In this document: piece by piece, positions 1-11,860 of the stretch | Layout: every line of letters starts with the position of its first letter | Position numbering within the stretch: position 1 is the first letter of the stretch | Assembly: GCA_013400975.1 (NCBI GenBank) | Contig: WBMZ01004770.1 | Span: 372,001 to 436,000 of the forward strand | Reading direction: 5' to 3' | DNA: 64,000 nucleotides | DNA from: Atrichornis clamosus | Taxonomy: Eukaryota; Chordata; Aves; Passeriformes; Menuridae | Position numbers and translations under genes: made by a program | The notes under the pieces: generated by a model | Told to the model about the DNA's origin: nothing | Database searches by the model: none | The model's input: the letters and a program-made list of their open reading frames with translations, nothing else

Positions 1-3000
1 CAGGGTATATTCCACTTGTAATTAACTTGATATTTGTAGGAACTCTGGAAGAGCCATTGAGCAAATATGTAAATAGTTTTCATCGTTTGCTCACTGTCAT
101 GCTAAAAATGTTCCTGTGGGAGGCCTCAGCCTGTGGAAGGGTGTGGAAGAGCAGGGACATTGTGCTCATGGGTTTTACATCAAGGGCCCAAAGCACTGTG
201 CTATGAAGAAGCAAAGGGCTTCAATTGCTTCTCATTCTTACCCAATCCATGGGTTTCCTTGCTGCATTCTGCAAGGGTATTTTTTGGGTCAGTGTTTTTA
301 CTTTGTCGTGCTTCTTCCCCTATGTCTTCTCAAACCTCAGTTTAATGGTTAAAGACACATAATTGGAAGCTGCAAAAAAAATTTTCTTCTGATTGCTAGT
401 GATGACAATTTTCCATATTTCTTTATTTACAGAACTTTGTATTTTCATCCTCTTTTTTATCAAAATGGCTCTCTAGGTCTAGAAAAGAGGTTCTGTTGCA
501 TAGCATTCAGTCTTTGACCATACACATTTGACTACCAACATGTTGTTTACAGGTTGGGTATGCTCAGGCCACAAACATTGGTTCAATGAATGGTTGGACA
601 CAGGAGGATGAGAGTTTTTTGTAGTCCTGTTATATCTACACATTTGAATTAGGCAGCTGTTGGCACTGAATAGTTCTTCCACATTCTTCAGCTCACTAAC
701 TGTCATGTTATTTCCAAAAAATTTATTCAGCCGTGGAGTGTTAACTCTCACTTTTTATTTGCTTCTTAATTACGGCTGGCAATTCTTGAACAGTATCAAG
801 CACCCTCCCCCATGTCTCTCTCAAACCATCCTACCACCCTCTTGTGCACTTGATCCATCCTTTAGAACTGTCTCACCACTCTCCATGCACTTATTCCATG
901 CAGTCCCCCAACACAGAAACATTCCAGACAGCTGCACCTGCCAGATGAGCTGCCAACACCAAGGTGTGCTTCAGAGCACTTTGCATGTGTCGGTTGAAAA
1001 GCCCTTTTTGGGCTGCTTATTTGGGTAAAGTCTTTCTCCTCTAGAGCAGCATAAAATATAAAAGTTCCTTTCCTTTTCTTTTTTGAATACTAAGCAGGTG
1101 TCTGCTTGTGAAGGTTCAAACAAATGCTTTACTTCTACTCTGTCTGCTCAGCACTCCAGTGCACAAAACCCAATATTTTTAGGGAGCGCAGACCCTGAAG
1201 CCAGTAGCACACTAAAATGCTCAATCTTCCATAAATATTACCCTTCCCCTGACCTTCCTTCATTTTCCATGCTGGATTCCACTTCTGAATCTATTCATTT
1301 TGAATAGACAGCAAAATCCTTCCCTGGAATAGACAACACAGAAACACCTTGCCAGCTGTAGCAGTTCGTAATGTATGTATTATTGAAATATTGGCAGTGG
1401 TCTCTGAAACCACAAACAGAATTAGTTGTACCCAGAGAAACATACTTTCTTTCAGTGGCCTGAGTAGCCAACAATTACTAAAAATATCTTTCTCCTTTCC
1501 ATAATTTCAGAAGATAACCTAGTGTTTAGTGCACAAGTGACAAAACACAGGAATCAGCTCTTCAAAAAGACTTCTTTTTCCCATGGTGCCTTACAACTAC
1601 TCAGATGGGGCAGCTCACAAAGACAGCAATTTCTTTCTGTTCTTTATTAGGGGCATTCAATGCTTGCTAAAGGTTTCATGTTGCCTGCCTTCCACTACTA
1701 AAGTTTCTCTTCAGCTGAGCACAAACCTGAAACCCACCCTGCAGCCACTTTACTCACATGTGTAACCTTCGGCTTTTAGTTAGCGGGAGTAACTGCAGTG
1801 GTGTTTCCAGCCCACTGCTAGAAACACAACTGGGAATTTGTGGCAAGGCGAGGATCAGTCCCTGGCTCTGGTTCTCACTTCTCTCTCCTGTTCCTTGAGC
1901 CACAGAAGGAGCGACAGTCTTTGCACTCCACCCCGGGAAAGATCCATAGCTTGTAAATTGTTGCTTGTATCAGTGTGCTTACAAATTTAAGGGCTCTGAA
2001 GAGCTGTCATACTTACCAGTGTTTGAGTGCTTATGAGTTTATTTAGAAGTGTTGTGTATTTGCAATAATCAAATGGCAGTGTGAGTGATAGGCTGTGCAC
2101 TCAGGGAGCAACCAGGCTGGGAAACTGGTGGAAGAGACATGTTGGATAGAAGAAAACATCCTGAATTACTTCAGTAATGAGCCTAAAACCCAAAAATCAA
2201 AGCTTTTGAAAATCTGGACTCTGCTGGTTTTCCTCGGCTTTGAATTCTTTGGGTTTTTTTCTTGCTAACAAGCCAGGATTTGGTGGTGTTTTCCTTGCAC
2301 TGCTTTGGTGAGATACCACTCTGTAGGAAAACAGACCTAATAACTGGCAGCTGCTGGAAGGTATCAGTGACCTCTCTAATCCCTTGGAGCTGCGCATTCT
2401 GGCATCTGTAGGAATATCTTTTCCCCCCATACTTATTTTTCTGACAATTTAACTCCATGAATTTGCTTGTTCTTTAATGGGATGTGCAGAGACAGAAGCA
2501 GAAATGTATTTGGTCAAGTATGTGGGGCACTGCCTGACCTGTGGTGGGAACCTTCACCTATAGGTTTGCTTGGAGTGGGAAGCTGAATGGCTTCTGTATA
2601 TTCAATTTGAATTTTTAGCTCTTTAGTTCTCTAGGAAGTTCTCAGAATGAGCCCATCAATCTTCTAGAAATGAAATAGCAGCATGGGTTTCTGTTCAGCA
2701 AATACTAAATTATATTCTGAGAATTTTAGAGGGTGAGGGAAGCCATAAGTATTAGAAAAGTATAAATGTTGTATGTACCATTTTAAAAGGAGAAAAACAA
2801 GAGTTCTGGAATTAATAAACCAGCTAGCCCAATCACTATTGCTGAAAATACACTGGAACAAATCTTAAAAAAAATCTTACTGACTATTCAGATGATAAGA
2901 GGGTTGTAAAAGATAGTGTAAGATTGAAGTGATTTGTTCTCAGAAAATCCATCTGATTTCTTTCTCTGAAAGAATAACTAGCCTGGGGAAAGGGATAAGA

Positions 3001-5191
3001 TGTTGCTGAATTATCCTGATTTTAGCATTTGGTTTTGTCACACATAATGTCCTTGTGGGGAAAAAAAAACCCAAAAGCAAGTGGAATGTGCACAGACAAA
3101 GAACTGCACTGGGCACCATGTTTTACATATCAAGAAAGCATATTAAATTGAGTGGAGTGTGACAGGAAAATCTGAAATTTATACAACATGATCTATGAAG
3201 AAAAGTTGTGGGAACTGATAAGCCTACAGAGAAATCATGGTGATAGTCTTTTCAATATGAGAAAGTTACGCAAAGGCTGGTGCTTATTGTTCTCCCTCCA
3301 CTTGAGGGAATTCAAAAGAAACCAATTTAATTTCAGCCAAGATGCATTAGGATGACTGGGAGGAAAACTTTCTAACCACAAGGGGAATTGAGTAATGATG
3401 CAGACTTCATCAGAGCATTTCCAGAGCAGGGTAGGCAGATGTTAAGGGGGGTCTGGCTCTATTAAGGATTCCAAGGCTGGGAAGGTCCTACCCAGGCCCA
3501 GGTTATTACCTGAGAACAGTGACCCAAGAGGAAAGAGTAAAAGCTACTGCCAAGAGACTAAGAATGAGTGGTGGTTTTATCAGATGGTGATAAATAGCTC
3601 TTTCTTAGAGATGGGGATGATATTACTTTCTGAAAAAATAAAGTTATTTCATCCTGAATCGATGATGATATATACATTTTAATATATGTAGGAAAGCACA
3701 AGGTAAAATGTTATAAAGACACAGCATGCCAGTGATAGTCTATCATAGACTGTTTATATGTTGTGATAATAGCCCTAACTTCTTATTTTAAACATCAGTT
3801 ACACTGTGATCTAATAAAAGATTAGGGTTTTCTAGAGTAACTTTTACTAGATTTACATACATTTTTAGTTCACATACAAATTTTTGTAGGCCTCCTGAGA
3901 ACTTATAATAATAGGACAAGAGAGAATGATGCAGAATTCATTTTAATTTGCTTGTCTTGGAATGCCCTTTGCTGTTTATATTACAAATTTCAATGTACAT
4001 CTCAGAGGATCAGAACAAGTATAAATATCTATACCGATTTAAAAATGTACCATTTTTAGAACCTGTCATATATTTTCTGGTAAGGCATGCTATCCATCAT
4101 CTTCTGAGGACCATTTTTCTTAGAAATATGTAAAAGCATATATACAGCTAATGTACAGGATCCCAAAAGCTGTAGCTGGGAACATAAATTAAGCCCAAAG
4201 TGCTCAATTTTAAATGTACCTTGCTTTTTGACAGCACTTGGCTGTCTGGATCTGAGAGTGCTTTCAGATTTGAATGAGATGAGTTTCATGAAGTTCCAAA
4301 GAAGTTGAGAGCTGTTATTTGGTTTATATCTCTTATTTCATAACATCATCCTCCAGAGAAAATGCTGGTATTAAGATTATTACCCACCTGGCTTCTGAAG
4401 CCCAAACTGAAAATCTGGTTATGTATCTAAGGTCATTTAAAAGTTTATTCTCTTTCTTCCCCCACCTCCCTACCTTCTGTAATTATTAGTACTGAAAAAG
4501 CAGCAGAACGTTGTTAACATCATAATTTTTGGTGCACAGAGATTTTAACAGTTGTTGGTCACTCTCAGTGACTCTTTAGGTATTCTGAGAAACATACCCA
4601 GACAACGTGTACTGAGGCATTACTCAGTTGTAGGATATTACTTTGGTGTGCTCTCACTTGGCTGTTCCCATTTCCACCTGCTCCTTGGCAGTGACCTGTC
4701 TGCAGTTGAAGCTGAGCTGACTTTAAAGTTTCTATTAATAACAATGCGCAGAAACACATGAAAGGAAGCATAAATTACAGGTAATGGTGGTGCTCAGGAG
4801 TGCTGAACTTTTAGCTCATTTATTGAACAGTTAAATATTGCCACTTTGGTAAACTGAAAAAAAAAGAAATCTCACTTAATCCAAAGCATCTCACTTTTTC
4901 TTTCATAAAAGCATTTGTTTGCTCTTTCATCCCCCATTTTCTCTGCCACAGAGGTCATATGTTGTGTGTCTGTTGAGATCCTCAGCAGCCTAAATGTATT
5001 AGAACTGCCATGAAGTTGATTAAATTGGCTAAAAACGTGTCAAAAATGGCTGGCAGACCACGACTGCTGGGTTATTTTATGCTATGCTACAGATTTTAAA
5101 CAGTTAAGAAAACCAATTAGTATCAAGCAAGCGTACAATACCATTTTGTTCTGTAATTCTACCTGTCACTTTTTTATTTCCCATTCCGTTC
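1..5191. other. Unique non-coding DNA, no gene recognised
   Basis: Mostly AT-rich single-copy-looking DNA. Open frames here are all under about 125 residues, overlap on both strands and show no recognisable domain. I see no CR1 3-prime tail repeats, LTR ends, tRNA boxes or long tandem arrays. A good minus-strand splice donor (reverse complement of ACTTACC near 2012) has no matching acceptor with a polypyrimidine tract nearby, so no exon is called. The stretch could be intergenic or intronic. Confidence 0.55.
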
Positions 5192-5728
5192 TCATCTTTC
5201 TTCATAATTGGATACAAAAATACTAAGCTGTAACGACTTGTGCGAAGAAAGATGAGAGGCAGACCCTGAACAGATCAGCGTGTGCATTAGAGGCTGTGCA
5301 GTGTGAAAATCCAAAACCAGTTGGGAAGGGATGGTTCCACCAGTAATGTACAGTGCGATAGATGTAATGAGCTGGGAAGGCAGAAAGAGCTGAGTTGTGT
5401 GGCTGAACTGCTCTAATGGCCACGGTGTTTTACAGACCAGTGCCTGCACACCCGTACTGGGCAGTGTCTGTCGAGGAAACAGCAGTAGCCATAAAATACT
5501 CAGCAGTATCCTATATATATTTATATACATATAACCATGAAGACTTGAAGACAAGGATGCCAGGTTATGCATTTCATTCTTTTGCTTTACACAGAACACG
5601 AACAACAAAAAGCAGGTGGACAGGGTGACTTGTGTAACGTCTCCTTTGACACTGATCTCATCCCAGCATTTTGGATAACTCATGTTCCCAAGGGTGGGAT
5701 GATAAGGATGCTTTAAATATTCCATCAT
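5192..5728 (-). other. Longest open frame in the window, unrecognised, probably not a gene
   Basis: This minus-strand frame runs 178 codons from its first ATG (two adjacent ATGs near 5723-5728). Upstream of them the frame stays open for about 19 more codons without another ATG. The translation has two hydrophobic stretches, one around residues 37-47 and one around 65-83 counted from the ATG. It has no cysteine pattern, repeat or motif I know. An open frame this long is uncommon by chance at this base composition: about 6 percent of random codons are stops, so well under one such frame is expected in 64 kb. No splice sites, poly(A) signal or promoter frame it convincingly. It may be chance or part of an untranslated transcript. 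Confidence 0.12.
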
Positions 5729-8700
5729 TACTTTGTCAAAAAGACATGCTCTCAAGTTTCTGACAGTCTCCAGCAATTTTTGCAAGCTGTCCCTGAGCCC
5801 CTGAGGATTTCAGCTTGGAGTAGGTGCTGCTGGATGTAGGGCAGGGATTGTTGGCATTACTTGGCTTAGGACAGCGACCTGGGAATCAGTGAATGCTGCT
5901 GATTGCACAGGGAAAAGCTGAGTGCAGGATAAGGTGTGGAGGAGCACCCATTGTCTCCACTTACAACTTTTCCAGCACACTGGAAACAACATAATTTAGG
6001 GGCATAGGAGCCCATCTTTTGCTCAGCTGGTTCCTTGGCAATGAATTCTTGGCTTATTTCTCACTGGCTTGAAAGTTAAAAACCCTGGATGATTTCAGTG
6101 GCCACTAACCTGTGTATACATACAGATTTTTAGGTAAGTTGTCTTCAGAACTAATTTTTTTTTTTTTTTAACATGGGGACAGAGCTAGCAGAAAAAGGCC
6201 CTATTTGTCTGATGCACTTTAAAATCCTCAAGGCACACGAAGGCACTTGTTCACAGGCATCATTTCCAAATACACTTTGGTGTCAGTAATGTTCTCCTAA
6301 GAAATGAGGTATTGTATGATGTTCTGTTGCTGTGGCTAATTCATGTGGAATATAACCAGTGGATTTCTGATTTTTCAAGGAAGGAATGGTCTGTCCTCAT
6401 TTCTAATGGAAAAACGATATCAAGCATTCTGTTTACAAATGTTGATGGTTAAAAGAAGTGGATTTTGCCTTGGTCAAATATACTAGGAGCATTTGGGAAA
6501 TCTTTATTATGTCCCTGTGCTTCTTTATTCAAATATTTCAACTCTCTTTGGTTCTCATTTCTGCAATTTTGCTTCTGCTTCAGAAGCTTGCACTGACTGC
6601 CCTGTAAGGAGACGAATTTTGTCCTTTTTTTGCACCTTCCCCTTGTGTTGTATGGCACATTGGGGTGATTTTCAGCATTTTCCATGACACCAGCTTTGAT
6701 GTTGCTTTTTCTTTCATATATCTCAAATATCTCTGGATCATTTATGCTTTATTTAGAGCACTGGATTTGTTCCTTCTCATCCATCCTTAAACTTCACCTC
6801 TGCCAGAGAGCTTCATGGGACTGAAGGAGGAGATGTTTTCCCACCATCAGGGTGGAAACTGGTTTATCCCAAATCCATCTTTGCCTTGTCTTCTGGGGTT
6901 AAAAGGAATGTCCAAATGATAAATCTCCTATTTTGGTGATAATATTTTCTTCCTTGTCTTTTCTTACATTATGAAGTGTCTAAACAAATTAAAATGAATT
7001 AAAGGTAACAAAAATAGCCAATAATTTATGTCCACTTCCACATAGTCTGGCTCCACAATTGCTCATGTATATTTTGGAGGTGATTCACTTCTAGAATTTA
7101 TTTGACCCCTTAGCCAGAATAGAGGGGCAGACTGACACAGCCACAGCCACAGCTCAAGGTCAGTGTAATTAGTATTATTTCATATGCAGCTTTTAATTCG
7201 AAGAAGTTGAGGGGTAGAATCCCAGTTTATCCAAGGCATATAACTCAAGTGTATGAACTCAGGAGGCAGCTGCCAGAACTAAGGCTAAGAATTCACTTTA
7301 GTGTTTTTCTGAACTGGGGAGCACTCTTTTCCCCTCATAATATAATATTTTGCACAACCCAAACATGTAGGTCAAGAGGCCAGAAAATTAGCACCAAGTT
7401 ATAACACTCTTGTAAGGGGGGGTTGATGAAAATAAAACCTAAAACCATTCATATGTTTTAAATGGTTTCCCTTCCCTCCATTCATGCAATGATATAGAAC
7501 AGCTGGTCATGAAACCTGGCTGCATATTTGTTAAATGGGAACAGATTACTAAATCAAATTTGTTGACCAATTTTCAAGTATGTGGCCTTGAGATATTAAA
7601 AAAAAAAAAAAAAGAAAAAAAAGGGGGTTTGCACAGCCTAAAGAGAGAAGGGGTAACAGGCCAGTGATACGAACATTTCATGCTGGTGGGATTTGGCAGG
7701 GGAGGAGGGAATCTAATCGCTAACTTTCGCGTGAGTACCCAGCTAAAACCTCAGGGAATTTTATATAGTGCATGTTGTCAGTATTTTAATCATCCACAGC
7801 TGTCAAAACTCTTGTAACCCGCCTCTTCTATTTAAAATGTGTCTTCTAGGCATAAAATAATTAAAGGTGCAGGACCATAAGGTAGGCTCAGAGCCGCTGC
7901 AATGTGACAAAACTCCACATATGAAAGGCATTATTTCAGGAAGTTTTAAATATAAATTTTGTTTTGTCAGAAGGCTGCAGGGCACACATTTTCTATACTG
8001 TCAAGCTTGATAGTAACAATATTTATATTTCAAATAAAAAGATTAAATTGCAGTCTTATGTGTTTCTGGTTTTCACATAGTTTTTACCAGTGTATCATAG
8101 TGTTCCATATCAGTGTGTCATCGAAACTTTTTTTTTTGCTGACACCAGTTTTGCTTTATTGTAATATTAAGTCTTGTACTGTCAGTCCCTGAATTGAAAT
8201 AATGAGGGCAGACAGTAGTTTAGTTGACTAGCCTATATCTTCCCTTTCCTCACCCCACCTAAAAAACCCCTGAAAACAACACAAAATAAAAATGAGTTTG
8301 TTCAAAAAAGCAATTGTGAAGACGGAGGTTTGGGGTCTGTTGATATAAAATGGCTTTGTGTGCGTGCTTGTGCACCCTTGTGTTTGCTGTGTGTCATCCT
8401 CATGTCCAAGACCCCACCTTGCAGAGTGGCCTTCATGAGCTACCAAGTGATGTGTCCTTCACAAAAGGATTAAAACTCAGTGGGAGAACACAGATGGAAG
8501 AGGAGGGGAGGGCAGTGTAATTTCGGAATATTTTGGACTTTATTTGTTTGTTTTTAACATTAAAAGAACTAACCCAAAGGAGGAGTGTCTCAGTCATATT
8601 GAGCTGTCTGGTTGGCAAGGCTTTTGTGCCACTGCTTGTTTGCTGTTAGTTTTGAACTTTCTGCTGGTGCCCATAGGCCCTCTGTTCTCCATTGTTCTGA

Positions 8701-11559
8701 GCTCCAGCCCCGGGTTGGGCTGGTGTCATCTGTGCAGCATCAGGGCTTGACAGAACAATGGGCAGAAACGGGAAGAGGTTCTGACTCAGGCTTGTGTTGG
8801 AACTGCCAGTGGGAGTCACTGGCCCAGCCAGCTGGGGCTGGGGCTGCTCCTTTTGGGTCAAAATCTGAACATTTCATCACAACCCTTTTGCGGCACTTTG
8901 GAACTTGTGAAGGCTTTCTGTGCTAATTCCCCTGGTTTTACCTCTGTGTGATGGTGAGGATTTTCCCCCCAGTGTCGGACAGTGCTGGCTGATGAGTAAA
9001 AACATCTCTGACCATGATGTGTTTGATGAAATGAATTTATCAGAAAAGTGATTCAAAATTTGGGTGTTACAGAAACGTCTCCAGAATTGACATCATCTTA
9101 GGTGTGGTATGTGCTTCATTCTTCTCTCTGTGTTTGCTGCACATCAGCACTTCTTTCTTTCACTTCAAACCTTTGGTCTGTCATTTGGCCAATCCTGATT
9201 TTACATTAATGAGAGTTTTGATTTTTTTACAGTAAAATGAGATTTGAGATTGAGTTTCTGGTTTGCTTTTGGTTTTTTTTTTTTTAAGTTGCTTCTGATA
9301 TACCTCAATAAACATATTTTGTTTCCTTCCACAATCAGCCAAGAACTTTCTAGTCCAGTGTAAAAATTAGCTAGAAAACTTCACAGATTGTATAAAGCAC
9401 ATGAAGTTAAAATGTCAATGAAAAGATTGTGTTCATTGAAGAACAGGTATGCCTTTTCCATGTATACATCTGTGTCTTTATACACCAAGCAAAGCAGCCT
9501 GCAGGATTAATCAAAATAGGAACAACAGGGGAAGATATTTAAAAGTAAAGTTATGTAAAAGTGGAAGACTTTTCTATGGAAAAGGAGACAACAGGTGGCA
9601 CTACCCATTCTGTACTCACAGTCTGATCTCAGTCAACAGCCCCAGACACATTTTTTTCCAGTTTGAACTGATGGATATACAGATCAGGCTGTTGCAGCAC
9701 ACACATCTCAAATGAGGGAGCACTATTCCAATGGAAACATCTGGTTTCATTACACCAGGTAACACCTGCATGAAATTACATCTGTGTGGAAAGTCCTTTA
9801 ACAGTATTTAGTAATTAAAGTGAGGCAATCTAATAAAAAAAAAGGCATGGAGAAGGTGATACATGAAATTTTGTTCTCTGCCATGTAAATAAACTGCATT
9901 AGTATATTAGGTCTTTCAAGAAAGTTAACATCAACATCTTGCAATTGAAGAGATTTCATGTTAAAAACATCCTTCCACACTATATCCTCAATATATATTC
10001 TGATCTTCCAAACAGATCTCCAGGGTGCAGTTTGGATTTATTGCACTTAATAGCATATTGTTTGGAGTGCACAATGTGTGGGTCCGACCGAGTTTTACTG
10101 GGGTATTCTGTGGCTCAATTTCCTTTCAATATGTAACTGTGTCCTTTTCAAATTTTGCTTTAAGGCCTTGTGCAGCCTTTGCTCTATGCCTGATCAACTG
10201 GTTTTAAAAATGGCAAAGCTAACCTTGACCTGAGCATCAGCAAAGAGCTCCCCCTGTGCAGGGGGGCTCTGTGGTATTTGAGGGGTTCTCTGTCTGTTGT
10301 CACTGTGCTGTGTCTGAGCCTGGAACCACCTCAAAGTGAAGTTTCTGGAATTGGTTCTTAGTTTTCTTGTGATTCTCTGTAAAGGAGATCATTTCTCTGT
10401 CCTGGAGTAGGTTCTGTGTTAGCCCTAGATAGTGTCCAGGCACTTTTGGCTTTGTTTGCCTGAGATTTTACCATCTGGCAGCATCACCTGGAAGGCATAA
10501 ATAAAGCCATTGTTTCATGGGTTTCTTGTCAGAAAATATAGAATAAAGGATCCAGCAGAAATCACAAAAATAATTGCTTCTACTGTTAGAAACTGATAAA
10601 GGACAGCAAGGTTAACACTCCTAGCTTTAGGATGAGTTCCAGTGATTCTTTATGGAGCTGACTGACATTTTTTCCCATACCTTTTTTTCTCTGAAAGCTG
10701 AATTTTTGACCAGAGTAAAAAAAAAAAAAATTACATGTAAAATTTTCATCTTGGTAATGAATGCCCTTTCCAAGATTAATAAGTTTTCCAGACCTTCCCT
10801 GGAGAAAGCATAACCCTTGGAGCATAGCTGGAAGTCAAGGACTCATCTTGGAAATCAGCTCTTTTTGGTACAAGTGTTTCCCTGCCTGCTTTTGAAACAG
10901 CATATTGTTAATCACCTGACCTTTGAACAAATGCAGCTGATTTGTTCGGGCACTTTCATCCCTGTTAATCCAGATGTGCCTTTTTAAACCGTGCTCCTGC
11001 TGGTGATCGATTGATGTTCTCAGAATCCCTTTCTGTGGATGTGCCCTCGAGGGTGGGCCTCAGAGCAGGGCAGGACGGGGGTGAGCTGGGAGGGAGAAGG
11101 GAGCTTGGGAGCCCCAAGGTCACCTTGTCAGGTATAGTCTCCTGTTTGGAAGGGGAATCTTTAAAACTGGTTGCCTGTGCTGATTGCTGCTCTCTTTCAC
11201 TACAAGTTGAGGGCCAAACACACCTTTTCATGCAAGCTGTGTTTGTAGGTAGAGCCAGGAGCCACCTGTGATGTGCCTCTTGCACAAGTGATTTCAACAT
11301 GAGGCCATTTAATGCTTCAGAGGGTCAAGTGAGTGCATGGAATTGTGGCTCCACAATACTCCACAAAAGTCTTTGCCTCCTTCTCCAACATCTGTAAATA
11401 CAGTTGAGATAGTGTTCCCTTGCTGTTTACAAAGGCCAAAAAAAAGAGATAAAAAAACCAAAGAAGGCAGTAGCAGTAAACTTTCTGCAGAGCTTTAGTC
11501 TACCAAAGATTTAAAGGATTGACATTTGCATTACATTTTTCCCCCACCCAGTCCTGCTC
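5729..11559. other. Unique non-coding DNA with A/T homopolymers
   Basis: No gene recognised. Contents seen: a T run at 6155-6169, a three-copy CCACAG-type mini-repeat near 7137-7155, an A-rich run at 7598-7622, and moderately GC-rich unique patches near 8600-8900 and 11000-11270. The patch near 11040-11130 is purine-rich (many GGG and GAG triplets) and gives unrelated open frames on both strands. None has a recognisable domain. Confidence 0.5.
7598..7622 (+). repeat. Poly(A) tract
   Basis: Sixteen A bases, one G, then eight more A bases, followed by a short G run. It could be a retroposon tail. However, the 400 bases before it contain no recognisable retrogene, SINE or LINE sequence and I see no flanking target duplication, so it is called only as a homopolymer. 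Confidence 0.8.
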
Positions 11560-11860
11560 ATTAGCTGGATATCTTTATTCTCTAAATATTTACCACCTAA
11601 ACCAAATTTACAGTTTAATTTGCTGCATAAAATCATTTATTGACTGATAAAGCTCATTACTAAGGCCTAGCCCAAGCTGTAGCCTGCCATGACAGTTTTA
11701 ATTCATATAGCAGCAGGCTACTGCAAGAGAAAAACAATCCTGTCACGTTAACGGCAGGGGTCTGAATTATTCAAATACACTAAATCCTCCCAGAACAGTT
11801 CCCCTGCTCATAATTTGTCTTTTCTCACCAACAATTAACTAGCAATATTCAAAGTTAACA
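11560..11860. promoter_or_regulatory. Possible conserved non-coding or enhancer-like segment
   Basis: This AT-rich but complex segment holds several homeodomain-type TAATT/ATTAA cores (near 11697-11704 and 11831-11840), a TALE-type TGACAG at 11690-11695 and GATA cores. A hairpin at 11676-11724 places the TGACAG and TTTTAATT motifs in its loop. Motif density of this kind is typical of developmental enhancers, but such short motifs also occur by chance in AT-rich DNA. The call is inference only, since conservation cannot be seen from one sequence. Confidence 0.2.
11676..11724. repeat. Inverted repeat, 12-base arms with one mismatch
   Basis: The left arm 11676-11687 contains GTAGCCTGC and the right arm 11713-11724 contains GCAGGCTAC. 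Nine bases pair perfectly. After one mismatch two further pairs form, giving 11 of 12 paired. The 25-base loop carries TGACAG and TTTTAATT. It is too short in stem and too large in loop for an ordinary pre-miRNA. It may be a cruciform-prone site or chance. Confidence 0.6.
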
